Source: an uncultured Pelagibacteraceae bacterium
GTDB lineage: Bacteria; Pseudomonadota; Alphaproteobacteria; Pelagibacterales; Pelagibacteraceae
Length of the DNA: 64,000 nt
Direction: 5' to 3'
Assembly (NCBI GenBank): GCA_902573425.1
Contig: CACGJO010000001.1
Coordinates: 62,001-126,000, forward strand
Part shown: positions 49,110-56,937 of the stretch, piece by piece
How positions within the stretch are numbered: the stretch's first letter is position 1
How the letters are laid out: the number at the start of each line of letters is the position of its first letter
Program-made: the position numbers and the translations under genes
Notes under the pieces: generated by a model
Database searches by the model: none
The model's input: the letters and a program-made list of their open reading frames with translations, nothing else
What the model was told of the DNA's origin: nothing

Positions 49110-49934
49110 ATGTCTGGAAACAAAGAAGAAAATACCAAAAAACCCAAAGAAAAACCTGTTCCGAAAGAATTCAAAAAAAACCCAATAAAAGGCACTAATT
49201 TTACAATAATGGTCTCTAGTGCCAAAGGTGGGGTTGGTAAATCAACTTTTGCAATAAATTTAACTTTTGCACTTCAAAAATTAGGTAAAAAAGTTGGGTT
49301 ACTAGACGCTGACATTCACGGTCCATCTCTTCCAAAAGTTATAGGTCTAAATGAAAAACCAAAATCTGACGGTAAATTATTGTTTCCATTAGAAAAATAT
49401 GGAGCACAGTTTATGTCTTTAGGTTTTTTAGTCGATGAGAAAACTCCAATGATTTGGAGGGGCCCTATGGTAATAAGTGCAATTAAAACTTTAACAGAAA
49501 AAGTAGCGTGGAAAGATTTAGATTTTTTAATAATTGATATGCCTCCTGGTACTGGAGACACTCAATTAACTTTCGCGCAAGATATAAAAGTTGATGGTTC
49601 AATAATAATTTCCACACCACAAGAACTGGCCTTAATGGATGTTCAAAGAGGTATACAAATGTTCGATAAAACAAAAATAAAAATTCTTGGTTTAGTGGAT
49701 AATATGAGTTTTTTTATAGGTGATGATGGAAAAAAATATAATATATTCGGAGAAGGTGGAGTTGAAAAAACTGCAAAACAATTCGACAAAAAATTTCTTG
49801 GTCAAATACCTATAAGCACACAACTAAGAGAGTCTGCTGATCTTGGTTTGCCATTTACATATAAAGAGCCAGATCATGAAATATCAAAAATATTTTTAGA
49901 GATTGCAAAAAAAATTATGCAAGATGTTGGGTAA
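49110..49934 (+). CDS. Mrp/ApbC-type P-loop ATPase (iron-sulfur carrier family)
   Basis: 274-residue MinD/ParA-type ATPase. The deviant Walker A motif is [16 protein letters not shown] at about 36-51, followed by [24 protein letters not shown] and [17 protein letters not shown]. The usual N-terminal DUF59/MIP18 domain is missing; there is only a 30-residue Lys/Pro-rich leader. The segment after DNMSFF reads [15 protein letters not shown] and lacks the CxxC pair seen in many Mrp proteins. Family role is to carry Fe-S clusters. The last 20 bases overlap thyX tail to tail. Confidence 0.9.
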   Translation: MSGNKEENTKKPKEKPVPKEFKKNPIKGTNFTIMVSSAKGGVGKSTFAINLTFALQKLGKKVGLLDADIHGPSLPKVIGLNEKPKSDGKLLFPLEKYGAQFMSLGFLVDEKTPMIWRGPMVISAIKTLTEKVAWKDLDFLIIDMPPGTGDTQLTFAQDIKVDGSIIISTPQELALMDVQRGIQMFDKTKIKILGLVDNMSFFIGDDGKKYNIFGEGGVEKTAKQFDKKFLGQIPISTQLRESADLGLPFTYKEPDHEISKIFLEIAKKIMQDVG

Positions 49935-50862
49935 AACCAAATGATTGCATCAACTCGTTCCATTCTCTTTTTGATAAGCCTGAGCTGTTGATATCACACT
50001 TTTCACCTTTAATCATTTTTTGAATTACTATTTTACCTTTTGCTGAAATCTCCATTCCTCCAACTCTGTAATCAATAAAAGCATCATAAGTTATAGGTAC
50101 CCATTTTTTTACTGTATTTAACATTGTACTTGCGTACTCTCTGATTTCATATTGAGCATGACTATCTGCCCTTAAGGCTAAAAAATTTAGAAGATTTAAT
50201 AAATCAGTTTTCCAATACCATTGCGTGTAAGAATTAAGTGTTAAATTCATTCTTGCTAATTCCCTCGCTAAACCTTTTTTACTGTCATCAATTATACTTC
50301 CATCATATTTTTCATTAAGCATCTCTTCGTAATGTTTATAATTTCTTTCAGCATCTTCCTTTAATATTTTTAAAATACTATCAGCTTGTGTTCCGTTTAT
50401 TAAATCACCTCTACCTTGTCTATTATTTGTAGATTGGGCAGCTAGATTTTCTTTTGAAGGAACGTAAAATTCTTTATCCATAATAGAATATCTTGCAGAG
50501 TACTCATTTACATTTGCTGTTCTATGTCTAATCCATTGTCTTGCGATAAAAATTGGAAGTTTAATATGATATTTAATTTCACACATCTCGAATGGAGTGC
50601 TGTGTCGATGTCTCATTAAATATTTTATCAAACCATTATCTGTTGAAACTTTTTTGGTACCTTTGCCATATGAAACTCTTGCAGATTGAACTATAGAAGT
50701 ATCATCTCCCATATAATCTACTACTCTTACAAAACCATGGTCTAAAACTGGCATTGCTTCATAAAGAATTTTTTCTAGTTCAAGAGAAGTCACCCTTTTA
50801 GTAACATTTTTTTGTGATTGTTGTTCTAAAATTTCGCTTTTTTGCTCTTTTGTGAGTTTCAT
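49915..50862 (-). CDS. thyX: Flavin-dependent thymidylate synthase ThyX
   Basis: 315-residue enzyme that methylates dUMP using methylene-tetrahydrofolate and FAD. The ThyX signature is present as [19 protein letters not shown], with [20 protein letters not shown] before it. It is longer than many ThyX proteins because of an N-terminal extension of about 45 residues and a C-terminal one of about 40, as in other alphaproteobacteria. The gene is directly upstream (divergent) of the tmRNA region. Confidence 0.95.
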   Translation of the reverse strand: MKLTKEQKSEILEQQSQKNVTKRVTSLELEKILYEAMPVLDHGFVRVVDYMGDDTSIVQSARVSYGKGTKKVSTDNGLIKYLMRHRHSTPFEMCEIKYHIKLPIFIARQWIRHRTANVNEYSARYSIMDKEFYVPSKENLAAQSTNNRQGRGDLINGTQADSILKILKEDAERNYKHYEEMLNEKYDGSIIDDSKKGLARELARMNLTLNSYTQWYWKTDLLNLLNFLALRADSHAQYEIREYASTMLNTVKKWVPITYDAFIDYRVGGMEISAKGKIVIQKMIKGEKCDINSSGLSKREWNELMQSFGFTQHLA

Positions 50863-50904
50863 TTAAATTATTTATTGAATCTTTATTTTTTAATTTTATA
50901 TTAT

Positions 50905-51166
50905 ATCTGTTGGTTTTCCAACTATGACGATAAACGAGTTTCGTAATAAACATTGCGGACGTGGGGGCAGTACCCACCACCTCCACCATTTACAACTTAT
51001 GGGGGTGAATCAGAATCGACGAGTGTCTAAAGGCTATTCTTTCGTTCGAGATGGTTCCGACGTAACGGGCTAATTATAAATGCAAATAATAAATTTGCAC
51101 TTGCTGCTTAATTAACTTGTTAATTAAGTAAACGGGGTCCGGGGCACCTGGCAACAGAACGCCCCT
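50905..51166 (+). ncRNA. ssrA: Two-piece (circularly permuted) tmRNA
   Basis: Alphaproteobacterial permuted tmRNA. The acceptor piece comes first and ends at 50988 with CCTCCACCA; its T-arm is GTGGG, loop, CCCAC (50961-50977). A very short spacer (50989-51000) follows. The coding piece begins at 51001 with GGGGGTGAATCAGAATCGAC; its first seven bases pair with CACCTCC at 50979-50984 and around, closing the acceptor stem. The tag frame is GCA at 51082 to TAA at 51109-51111, encoding ANNKFALAA. A stem of TTAATTAA follows, then the 3' hairpin GGGGC...GCCCC at 51141-51165 around CTGGCAACAGAA. A promoter-like TTGAAT (50875) and TATATT (50897) lie upstream. The 5' end is approximate. Confidence 0.92.
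51141..51166 (+). repeat. Repeat A, copy 1 (3' hairpin of tmRNA)
   Basis: GGGGC and GCCCC form a perfect stem around ACCTGGCAACAGAAC. It belongs to the tmRNA coding piece. The same element recurs at 52974 and 53955. Confidence 0.85.
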
Positions 51167-51230
51167 TCTTGAATTCATAAATCGTTGTCAGTGTTAACAA
51201 ATAATCCAGGTCATCTGATTTGGACGCACT

Positions 51231-51287
51231 ATGGACGCAGTGAAGAACTAGTTCTGGGCTTTAGGTTGTAAAATAATTATTCTATAG
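51231..51287 (+). repeat. Repeat B, copy 1 (direct repeat flanking the autotransporter cassette)
   Basis: About 57-65 bases closely matching 52883-52948, with an identical 27-base core at 51255-51281. It contains two GACGCA words about 12 bases apart and the perfect palindrome AGAACTAGTTCT. It overlaps the stop codon of the 51277 gene. Confidence 0.85.
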
Positions 51288-51993
51288 TGACTGTTACATC
51301 AGGTTCTGCTGCGTACAATCCTTTTGCAGCACCAACTGTCTCACAAGAGTCTCCCATATCATCAATAGCCCCTACAGCATTATCAGTACCAAATGCAATA
51401 GTTACACTTGGTATATTTCCTGGTTCCATAATAAATGTATTTGCTAATTGTTGTCTGTACTGAAAAAACTCATCATCTTCATCCAAAGTTGATGCAACTC
51501 CTGAAGTGTCTGTTAAAGTCTGTAACCCAGTTAAATTATCACCAACACTTGTTCCATTCACAGCTGCATACAAAGTTGCCGATGCTTCTTCGTCTGCGTC
51601 TTCTGATCCTTTAGCAAGTGTTCCTGCTGATCCATTGCTTTTAGTATGGCAGGTAGTTCCACTACCATCAGCCGCAGATCCTTTAACTGTAAAGTCTCTA
51701 CCCATTGTTATCTGTAAATAAGTATACGCTGTTCCAAATGTTGCTGCAGATGCATTTCCTAAACTTGCTGCAGCTGCTCCAGCAGTTGTATTAGCAATAT
51801 CAATATCGCCTGAGTTACCATCAAAAATAGTAACAGCACCATTGCACACTGATGCTGTACTGCTACTGTCACACAATTCTATCTTAAATATATTTATTTT
51901 ATACTCTGTTGCTTCGCCTGTTCCAGCAACAACATTACTATAAAAAATAAATGTAAGTATAATTGAAATTAAAAATGTTTTTATTTTTTTCAT
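51277..51993 (-). CDS. Secreted protein of unknown function paired with the inverse autotransporter barrel
   Basis: 238 residues with a signal peptide (about 1-23, ending NVVAG). The mature part is acidic and rich in Ala, Gly, Ser and Thr, with four Cys (ELCDS, SVCNG, TTCHT, DSCET) that could form two disulfides. Base composition is higher in G+C than its surroundings, with many GCT/GCA codons. No family recognised. It begins 2 bases after the barrel gene's stop, so it is co-translated with it. It could be the surface-exposed partner or a periplasmic companion; neither is proven. The stop codon lies within repeat B. Confidence 0.65.
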   Translation of the reverse strand: MKKIKTFLISIILTFIFYSNVVAGTGEATEYKINIFKIELCDSSSTASVCNGAVTIFDGNSGDIDIANTTAGAAAASLGNASAATFGTAYTYLQITMGRDFTVKGSAADGSGTTCHTKSNGSAGTLAKGSEDADEEASATLYAAVNGTSVGDNLTGLQTLTDTSGVASTLDEDDEFFQYRQQLANTFIMEPGNIPSVTIAFGTDNAVGAIDDMGDSCETVGAAKGLYAAEPDVTVTIE

Positions 51994-51995
51994 AA

Positions 51996-52856
51996 CTATT
52001 TGCTCGTTACAATAACTGCTCCTTGAATCTCAACTGCCAAGTTATTATTTCTTCTTACTTTTTCGGTTAGTTTTGCTTGCATATTATCTTTTTCAAATGC
52101 AACATCTGATTTACCATCTTGCATTGTTCTAATATTTTCCCTTGGCGGGTAAGTAAATAATACCTCTGCTTTGTAAATATCTTCAACGCCCTGGTTGTCT
52201 GACTTATCCAGAGAAAAATTAAATTGCACTACTGGATTAATATTAAATTCAGATCCATAAATCATTCCTTTAGAGTCTGTAGTTGCTTTTTCAGCTTTCC
52301 ATTTATATCCCTCTAGATTTAAATTAATCCATGGATGATATGGAACTTGCGTTGTTAAATTATAGTCCCAACCACTTAAGACTTTTTCTTCAATTCCATC
52401 AACTGTTTTCATTCTGGTTAATCCTTGATAATAATTTGTGCTTAAATCCACTAGTGACGATTTAGTTTCCAAACCTAATCCTAATCTTTTATGTCCTTCT
52501 AATATATCTGCATCTAAAAAAACATTAGCTCCATACATAAAAGATTGATCTTCGTTTAATTCTCTTAAACCAAAACCTAAATTTCCAGTTAATCTTCCTG
52601 AGCTATTTTTTTCCTCATTTCTTAAACTAAATTGAGTAAAAACATTTGAATCATCAGTTTTTTCTATACTTCGAACTCCTAGAATTGAAAAATTGATATT
52701 ATCATTATCTGCATCATTTAATTCAACTCCGACTTCAGTTATACCTTCTCCTGGTATCCAGCCTGCAATGATTTCTGATATTCTATTTTCAAGATCAGCA
52801 TGTGAAGCTGACATAAAAAAAATTGAAGCAAAAATTAATGACAATATTTTTCTCAT
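51996..52856 (-). CDS. Inverse autotransporter beta-barrel protein lacking a passenger
   Basis: 286 residues with a signal peptide (about 1-20, ending SASHA). The body matches the intimin/invasin-type barrel (IAT_beta): FMYGANVFLDADILEGHKRLGLGLE at about 105-130, then VDLSTNYYQGLTRMK, then SGWDYNLTTQVPYHPWINLNLEGY, a pattern of aromatic-ended beta strands, and a closing LTEKVRRNNNLAVEI that corresponds to the end of the barrel domain. True intimins continue with hundreds of residues of Ig-like passenger; this one stops about ten residues after the barrel. It should sit in the outer membrane. The next gene, 2 bases on, encodes a secreted protein. Confidence 0.8.
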   Translation of the reverse strand: MRKILSLIFASIFFMSASHADLENRISEIIAGWIPGEGITEVGVELNDADNDNINFSILGVRSIEKTDDSNVFTQFSLRNEEKNSSGRLTGNLGFGLRELNEDQSFMYGANVFLDADILEGHKRLGLGLETKSSLVDLSTNYYQGLTRMKTVDGIEEKVLSGWDYNLTTQVPYHPWINLNLEGYKWKAEKATTDSKGMIYGSEFNINPVVQFNFSLDKSDNQGVEDIYKAEVLFTYPPRENIRTMQDGKSDVAFEKDNMQAKLTEKVRRNNNLAVEIQGAVIVTSK

Positions 52857-52882
52857 TAAATGACCATATACATATACATTAG

Positions 52883-52948
52883 TTGACGCAATACCGACGC
52901 ACTGAAGAACCAGTTTTGGGCTTTAGGTTGTAAAATAATTATTATATA
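52883..52948 (+). repeat. Repeat B, copy 2
   Basis: Matches 51231-51287 with a few substitutions; the identical core is at 52917-52943. It has the same two GACGCA words; the palindrome is imperfect here (AGAACCAGTTTT). It lies upstream of the barrel gene, so the two copies bracket the barrel and its partner. Confidence 0.85.
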
Positions 52949-52973
52949 ACAAGGATTAATGAAACAAAGTTAA

Positions 52974-53000
52974 CGGCACCTGGCAACAGAACGCCCCTTC
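52974..53000 (+). repeat. Repeat A, copy 2 (tmRNA-end hairpin)
   Basis: GGCACCTGGCAACAGAACG followed by CCCCTTC is identical to copy 1 over about 25 bases, apart from the first stem bases. Weaker similarity to the tmRNA flank continues for about 20 bases downstream. No tag frame or acceptor half accompanies it, so it is not a second tmRNA. Confidence 0.85.
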
Positions 53001-53043
53001 CTAATTCTTTATTCGTGAATCTTTCCAATGCTTTCTAGGGAGT

Positions 53044-53751
53044 TTAATACTTTTTATAAACTGCTAAAATACCTTTTCCTAATTTATATCTTAAAATGAA
53101 GTCTAAAATAATTGATATTGGTGTGAAAAACTTATCCCATACAAATATTTTAAATTTAGAGGGATATTTTTCTTTTTTAAATAACATCTTATTTAAAAAA
53201 TATAGTGCATATCCTGACGAATCTAGAAACTTTAAATCTATTTGTCTCAAAGATTTAAATTTATTTTTAAAAAAATCTAATTCATATCTTCTATAATGGC
53301 CTACAATTCTATCTAAATTACCATACATCTTACTGTGAGCGGGAACCAATATAATAAGAAATCCATTTTTTTTTAATCTTTGAGTAGCTGCTTTTATTTC
53401 AGAATGGTCATTTTTAATATGCTCAAGAACGTGCAAATACAAAATTGCATCAAATTTTTTGTCAAAATTTTTTACATCTTTATTTACAATATTTATTTTT
53501 TTATTGATTTTAAATTTTTTATTGAGTGTTGAGATATTCTTTTTATCTCTTTCAGTTAATGTAGTTGAGAAAATTTTTTTACTCATATAATGGCGAGTAA
53601 AACTTCCACAGCCAGCTCCAACTTCAAGTATATCTCCGTATAGGTATCTTTTAATAAAACTTAAACAATATCTAATATGAAAATCTGCACCATCAAATGC
53701 TTCAGTTATTTTTTCGGGATAGATAAAAACATTTTTTTTCTTTTTTTTCAT
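53044..53751 (-). CDS. Class I SAM-dependent methyltransferase
   Basis: 235 residues. Cofactor loop GDILEVGAGCGSFTRHYMS at about 34-52, then DAILYLHVLEHIKNDHSEI at about 95-113 and a strand with GFLIILVPAHSKMYGNLDRIVGHYRRYE. This set occurs in methyltransferases found beside glycosyltransferases. The substrate is unknown. It is alone between two copies of the tmRNA-end repeat, in the opposite orientation to the tmRNA. Confidence 0.82.
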   Translation of the reverse strand: MKKKKKNVFIYPEKITEAFDGADFHIRYCLSFIKRYLYGDILEVGAGCGSFTRHYMSKKIFSTTLTERDKKNISTLNKKFKINKKINIVNKDVKNFDKKFDAILYLHVLEHIKNDHSEIKAATQRLKKNGFLIILVPAHSKMYGNLDRIVGHYRRYELDFFKNKFKSLRQIDLKFLDSSGYALYFLNKMLFKKEKYPSKFKIFVWDKFFTPISIILDFILRYKLGKGILAVYKKY

Positions 53752-54126
53752 AAATTATGGTTTTAATTTTTTGTCTAAATGGATAGTTCAGCCTAAGTCT
53801 ACTATATTTCAATTTATATTTTAGTAATTGATAACATTAATTTTTTAATCATTTTAAAATCTTAACATAAAACCTTGCCGCCCTATAGCCACCCTAAGCA
53901 TTAAATTTACAAAGATTTAATGAAAAAAACCTTATGTTATATTACTAAATTCAAGGGGCCTGGCAACAGAATGCCCCTACTCATTTAACTAAATATTCTA
54001 CAATTCTGAAGAATTTCATATTTAATTAAAATAATGTTAAAAAAATAAAAGATGGTAATATAAACACTGTTTTTGAGAAAGAATTTTTAATAACAATAGA
54101 AATATAAGAATTTACTCAAATCATGT
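53752..54126. other. Gene-free AT-rich spacer with repeat A copy 3
   Basis: 375 bases with no plausible coding frame. It holds the third copy of the tmRNA-end hairpin (53955-53978), a C-rich patch (GCCGCCCTATAGCCACCCTAAG at 53878 onward in two blocks) and otherwise poly-A/T stretches. Promoters for the flanking divergent genes probably lie here, but none could be fixed. Confidence 0.6.
53955..53980 (+). repeat. Repeat A, copy 3 (tmRNA-end hairpin)
   Basis: GGGGCCTGGCAACAGAAT and GCCCC form the same stem as the tmRNA 3' hairpin, with a loop shorter by two bases and one substitution (T for C) before GCCCC. It closes the region of inserted genes; the polysaccharide island starts beyond it. Confidence 0.8.
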
Positions 54127-54693
54127 ATGATAAAAAAAACCACTATAAAATATACTGATTACTTAAATAGTTTTATAAACAATCTAATAGAAGATACAAA
54201 TATAGAAGAAAAACTAATTAAAATTAAAAATACTCTATTGACTACAAAAAAAGAAAATTCAAAGGTCTTAATTTTTGGCAATGGTGGTAGCGCTGCTATC
54301 GCAAGTCATTTTAGTGTCGATCTTACAAAAAATACAAAAATTAAATGTCAAAATTTTAATGAAGCAGATTTACTTACATGTTTTTCAAATGATTATGGTT
54401 ACGAAAACTGGGTTGCGAAAGCAATTGAATTTTACGCTGAAAGAAAAGATGTTATTATTTTTATTTCTTCAAGTGGTAAATCTAAAAATATGCTGAGGGG
54501 GGTTAAGATGGCAAAAAATAAAAAGATATCAAAAATTATAACTTTAACAGGCGGAATAAAAAATAATCCATTATCAAAATTAGGTGTAATAAATTTAAAA
54601 GTTAATAGTAAAATTTATAACCATATTGAAAATGTTCATCAATTTTGGCTATTAAGTATTTGTGATAGTATTAAATTAAATAAGCTTAAGTAA
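54127..54693 (+). CDS. gmhA: SIS-domain phosphoheptose isomerase (GmhA-like)
   Basis: 188-residue isomerase of the SIS fold. FGNGGSAAIASHFSVDLTKN at about 50-69 is the family signature, with SSSGKSKNMLRGVKMAKNK at about 117-135 and HQFWLLSICDSI at the C-terminus. It converts sedoheptulose 7-phosphate to D-glycero-D-manno-heptose 7-phosphate. With GmhB and the HldE-like gene it forms a heptose pathway. Its end overlaps the convergent gmhB gene by 8 bases. Confidence 0.88.
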   Translation: MIKKTTIKYTDYLNSFINNLIEDTNIEEKLIKIKNTLLTTKKENSKVLIFGNGGSAAIASHFSVDLTKNTKIKCQNFNEADLLTCFSNDYGYENWVAKAIEFYAERKDVIIFISSSGKSKNMLRGVKMAKNKKISKIITLTGGIKNNPLSKLGVINLKVNSKIYNHIENVHQFWLLSICDSIKLNKLK

Positions 54694-55192
54694 GAAACCT
54701 GTCAATTTTTTTAATTTGAGTGTAAAAATTTTTTTTAGGATATTCAAAATATAATTTACTTTTTTTTGCTGCTGAAGAGTCAGATTTTCTGTCACCTATC
54801 ATAAAACTTCTTTTCAGATCAATTCTCCATCTTTTCTTTATATCTTCTATCATTTTATTACCTGGCTTTCTTAAATTAGTTTTTTTTCTATATTTTTTTA
54901 TTTTTCCATTTGGATGAAAAGGGCAATAACTTATTTTATTAAATTTAACCCCCTTTTTTTTGAAAAAAATAATTATTTTTTTTGTCAAATTTTTATAATT
55001 TTGTTCAGTAAAAAATCCTCTGGCTATTCCTGATTGATTTGTAACGATAAAAATAAGATATTTTTTTTTTAATAAAAATCTTAATCCTCTAATTACACCT
55101 TGTTTTACCTTAAAGTTTTTGAAATCATGAATATAACCCAAATCATGATTTATAACTCCATCTCGATCTAAAAAAGCTGCGGGTTTTCCCAT
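54686..55192 (-). CDS. gmhB: D-glycero-D-manno-heptose 1,7-bisphosphate phosphatase (GmhB-like)
   Basis: 168-residue HAD-family phosphatase. The catalytic pair is in FLDRDGVINHDLGYIHD (Asp 9 and 11), with IVTNQSGIARG and a Lys/Gly segment LRKPGNKMIEDIKKRW followed by MIGDRKSDSSAAKKS. A Cys/His zinc site is partly seen (YCPFHPNGK), though fewer Cys than in E. coli GmhB. It removes the 7-phosphate from heptose bisphosphate. It lies between the isomerase and the membrane protein in the opposite direction. Confidence 0.85.
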   Translation of the reverse strand: MGKPAAFLDRDGVINHDLGYIHDFKNFKVKQGVIRGLRFLLKKKYLIFIVTNQSGIARGFFTEQNYKNLTKKIIIFFKKKGVKFNKISYCPFHPNGKIKKYRKKTNLRKPGNKMIEDIKKRWRIDLKRSFMIGDRKSDSSAAKKSKLYFEYPKKNFYTQIKKIDRFLT

Positions 55193-55251
55193 TTATTAAA
55201 ATATGTTTTGTTTTTTTTAATTTATACTTTAATAATTATTATTTATTATAA

Positions 55252-56937
55252 ATGAAATCAATTTATTATTCACACATAGTTGGTTTATTAGTTCTATTTT
55301 TATATTATTTCTTTTCTTATTCAATTTTTGGAAAAATTATTATTGCTCCTCATGATAATTTAGATCACGGTACAGTAATAGATAGTGTAATTTCAAAAAT
55401 ATTTAATGGTGATTTTGATGCGGTCTCGATTTTTTTGGGAGGTAGTTTAAAGTGGTATTTTCTTGAAGAAATTTTATTTCCAATAAATTTTTTACATTTG
55501 ATATTGGAAATAAAAGCTTTTTATTTTGTAGAGGACGTTTTAAAAAAAATTATTTCGTATTTTTGCTTTTACATTTTAGCTCGAAAAATAACTAATAATT
55601 ATTTTTATTCCTCAATATCAGCAGTTTTATATACTTCAGTGACTCAAATGTTTATTGCAACCTCGGGTTTAGGTTTGGCTGTAATGCCTTATCTACTTTA
55701 CCTTATGATTTCAGTAAAACATTTAAAATTTAAACATTATTTTTTAATTTTTTTTTTAGGTTTAAATATTTCTATAGTGCACGACTATTTGGCATTAATT
55801 TTAATTTTACCCCTGGCTAAAATTATAAACGAAAGTTTAAATTACAAAAAAAGTTTACAAATAATATCAATATTATCAATTGGAATTATATTATCCAATT
55901 TTCCTTTATTTCTTGTAAGTGCTTTAGAAGAAACTCATAGAGCAGATTTTGTTAGGCCCAATCTAATAGATAATATTTTAATTTCACTAAACAATCTTTT
56001 CAATTTATTTAGTTCAGATTTTAACTTATTATTTTTTCTTCCTTATAAAGTTTTAATAATTTTAATATTTTTATCTTTTTTTATCTCAAAAAATAATACC
56101 TACAAAAAACTAGTAATTTTTTTGATATCATTATTTTTTTTAAAAATTATTTTAGGGTCTAATATTGTTGGATACTTGACAGATTTTATTGTTTTTTTAA
56201 AAGGATTTAATTTTGCTAGAATAGACAAAATTTTTCCATTAATTATATGTTTGCTTTTATTACAATTATTAAAAGAAATTAACAATAAAAATTTATCAGT
56301 TATTCTAACTGCAATAGTTTTGTTAAGTTCAATATTTATTCAAATAAAGACACCTAAGATTGAACTCATTAAAATAAACCTTAGAGAAAATATAAACGAG
56401 GAAAAATTTGAAGAGTTGAAATATCACATGCGCGAAGGTGAAATAATTAATTTTATTAAGGAAATTACAAATAAAAGTAATTATAGGGATAAATTTAAAT
56501 TTTCTTTAAACAGTTCAAATTCTTTTAATGGGTATTATAGATTTGATGATTTTAATAACCTAAAAAAAATAATTAATTATGAAGAAAGAATTATGTCAAT
56601 AGGTATAAGTCCAATGATAGCAGCTATGAATGGTATTAAGGTAATAGATGGGTATCATACATTATATCCTAAAAGTTATAAGAAAAAATTTCGAAAAATT
56701 ATACAGAATGAGCTTGAAAAGAATAATATGTACAAAAATTATTATGATCAGTGGGGAAATAGACTAAGCATATTTTTTACTAATAAAAACGATATTGATA
56801 TAAATTTTTTAGCCGCAAGGTCTATTGGTGCAAAATATGTGCTTTCTACTTTCAAAATTAAAAAAAAAGAACTAATATCTAGATGTGAACCTTGCTATGA
56901 CTCTAGGAACTTTTACTTATACGAAATTGAAGAATGA
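55252..56937 (+). CDS. Polytopic membrane protein of unknown function in a glycan island
   Basis: 561 residues; about 11 hydrophobic spans in the first 370, then a soluble C-terminal domain of about 190 residues rich in Lys, Asn and aromatic residues. The layout (APHDNLDHG near the N-terminus between the first spans, then many spans and a tail) resembles membrane glycosyltransferase-like proteins of the GT-C or DUF6044 kind, but no catalytic motif can be named. It overlaps the HldE-like gene by 4 bases. Confidence 0.6.
   Translation: MKSIYYSHIVGLLVLFLYYFFSYSIFGKIIIAPHDNLDHGTVIDSVISKIFNGDFDAVSIFLGGSLKWYFLEEILFPINFLHLILEIKAFYFVEDVLKKIISYFCFYILARKITNNYFYSSISAVLYTSVTQMFIATSGLGLAVMPYLLYLMISVKHLKFKHYFLIFFLGLNISIVHDYLALILILPLAKIINESLNYKKSLQIISILSIGIILSNFPLFLVSALEETHRADFVRPNLIDNILISLNNLFNLFSSDFNLLFFLPYKVLIILIFLSFFISKNNTYKKLVIFLISLFFLKIILGSNIVGYLTDFIVFLKGFNFARIDKIFPLIICLLLLQLLKEINNKNLSVILTAIVLLSSIFIQIKTPKIELIKINLRENINEEKFEELKYHMREGEIINFIKEITNKSNYRDKFKFSLNSSNSFNGYYRFDDFNNLKKIINYEERIMSIGISPMIAAMNGIKVIDGYHTLYPKSYKKKFRKIIQNELEKNNMYKNYYDQWGNRLSIFFTNKNDIDINFLAARSIGAKYVLSTFKIKKKELISRCEPCYDSRNFYLYEIEE

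Larger units (their letters stand above)
51141..53980. mobile_element. Putative tmRNA-anchored cassette array
   Basis: Three copies of the tmRNA 3' hairpin (51141, 52974, 53955) delimit two intervals: 1.8 kb with the barrel and its partner, and 1.0 kb with a methyltransferase. All three genes are opposite to the tmRNA. tmRNA genes are known integration sites, and copies of the gene end mark attachment sites of such elements. No integrase is seen, so this would be the remnant or a non-autonomous form. The grouping is inference. Confidence 0.45.

Noticed and set aside
48926-49225. Minus-strand frame of 99 codons across the hflK start and the Mrp start
   Set aside because: It overlaps both the 5' end of hflK in another frame and the start of the Mrp gene; both real genes have clear family matches.
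50798-50989. Minus-strand frame of 63 codons starting in the CCA end of the tmRNA (MVEVVGTAPTS)
   Set aside because: It is the reverse reading of the tmRNA acceptor T-arm and the thyX leader; VGTAPTS-like strings are typical false translations of tRNA-like ends.
52974-53980. Additional tmRNA genes at the second and third hairpin copies
   Set aside because: Neither has an acceptor half, a D-loop sequence GGGGGTGAATC or a tag frame; only the 3' hairpin is repeated.
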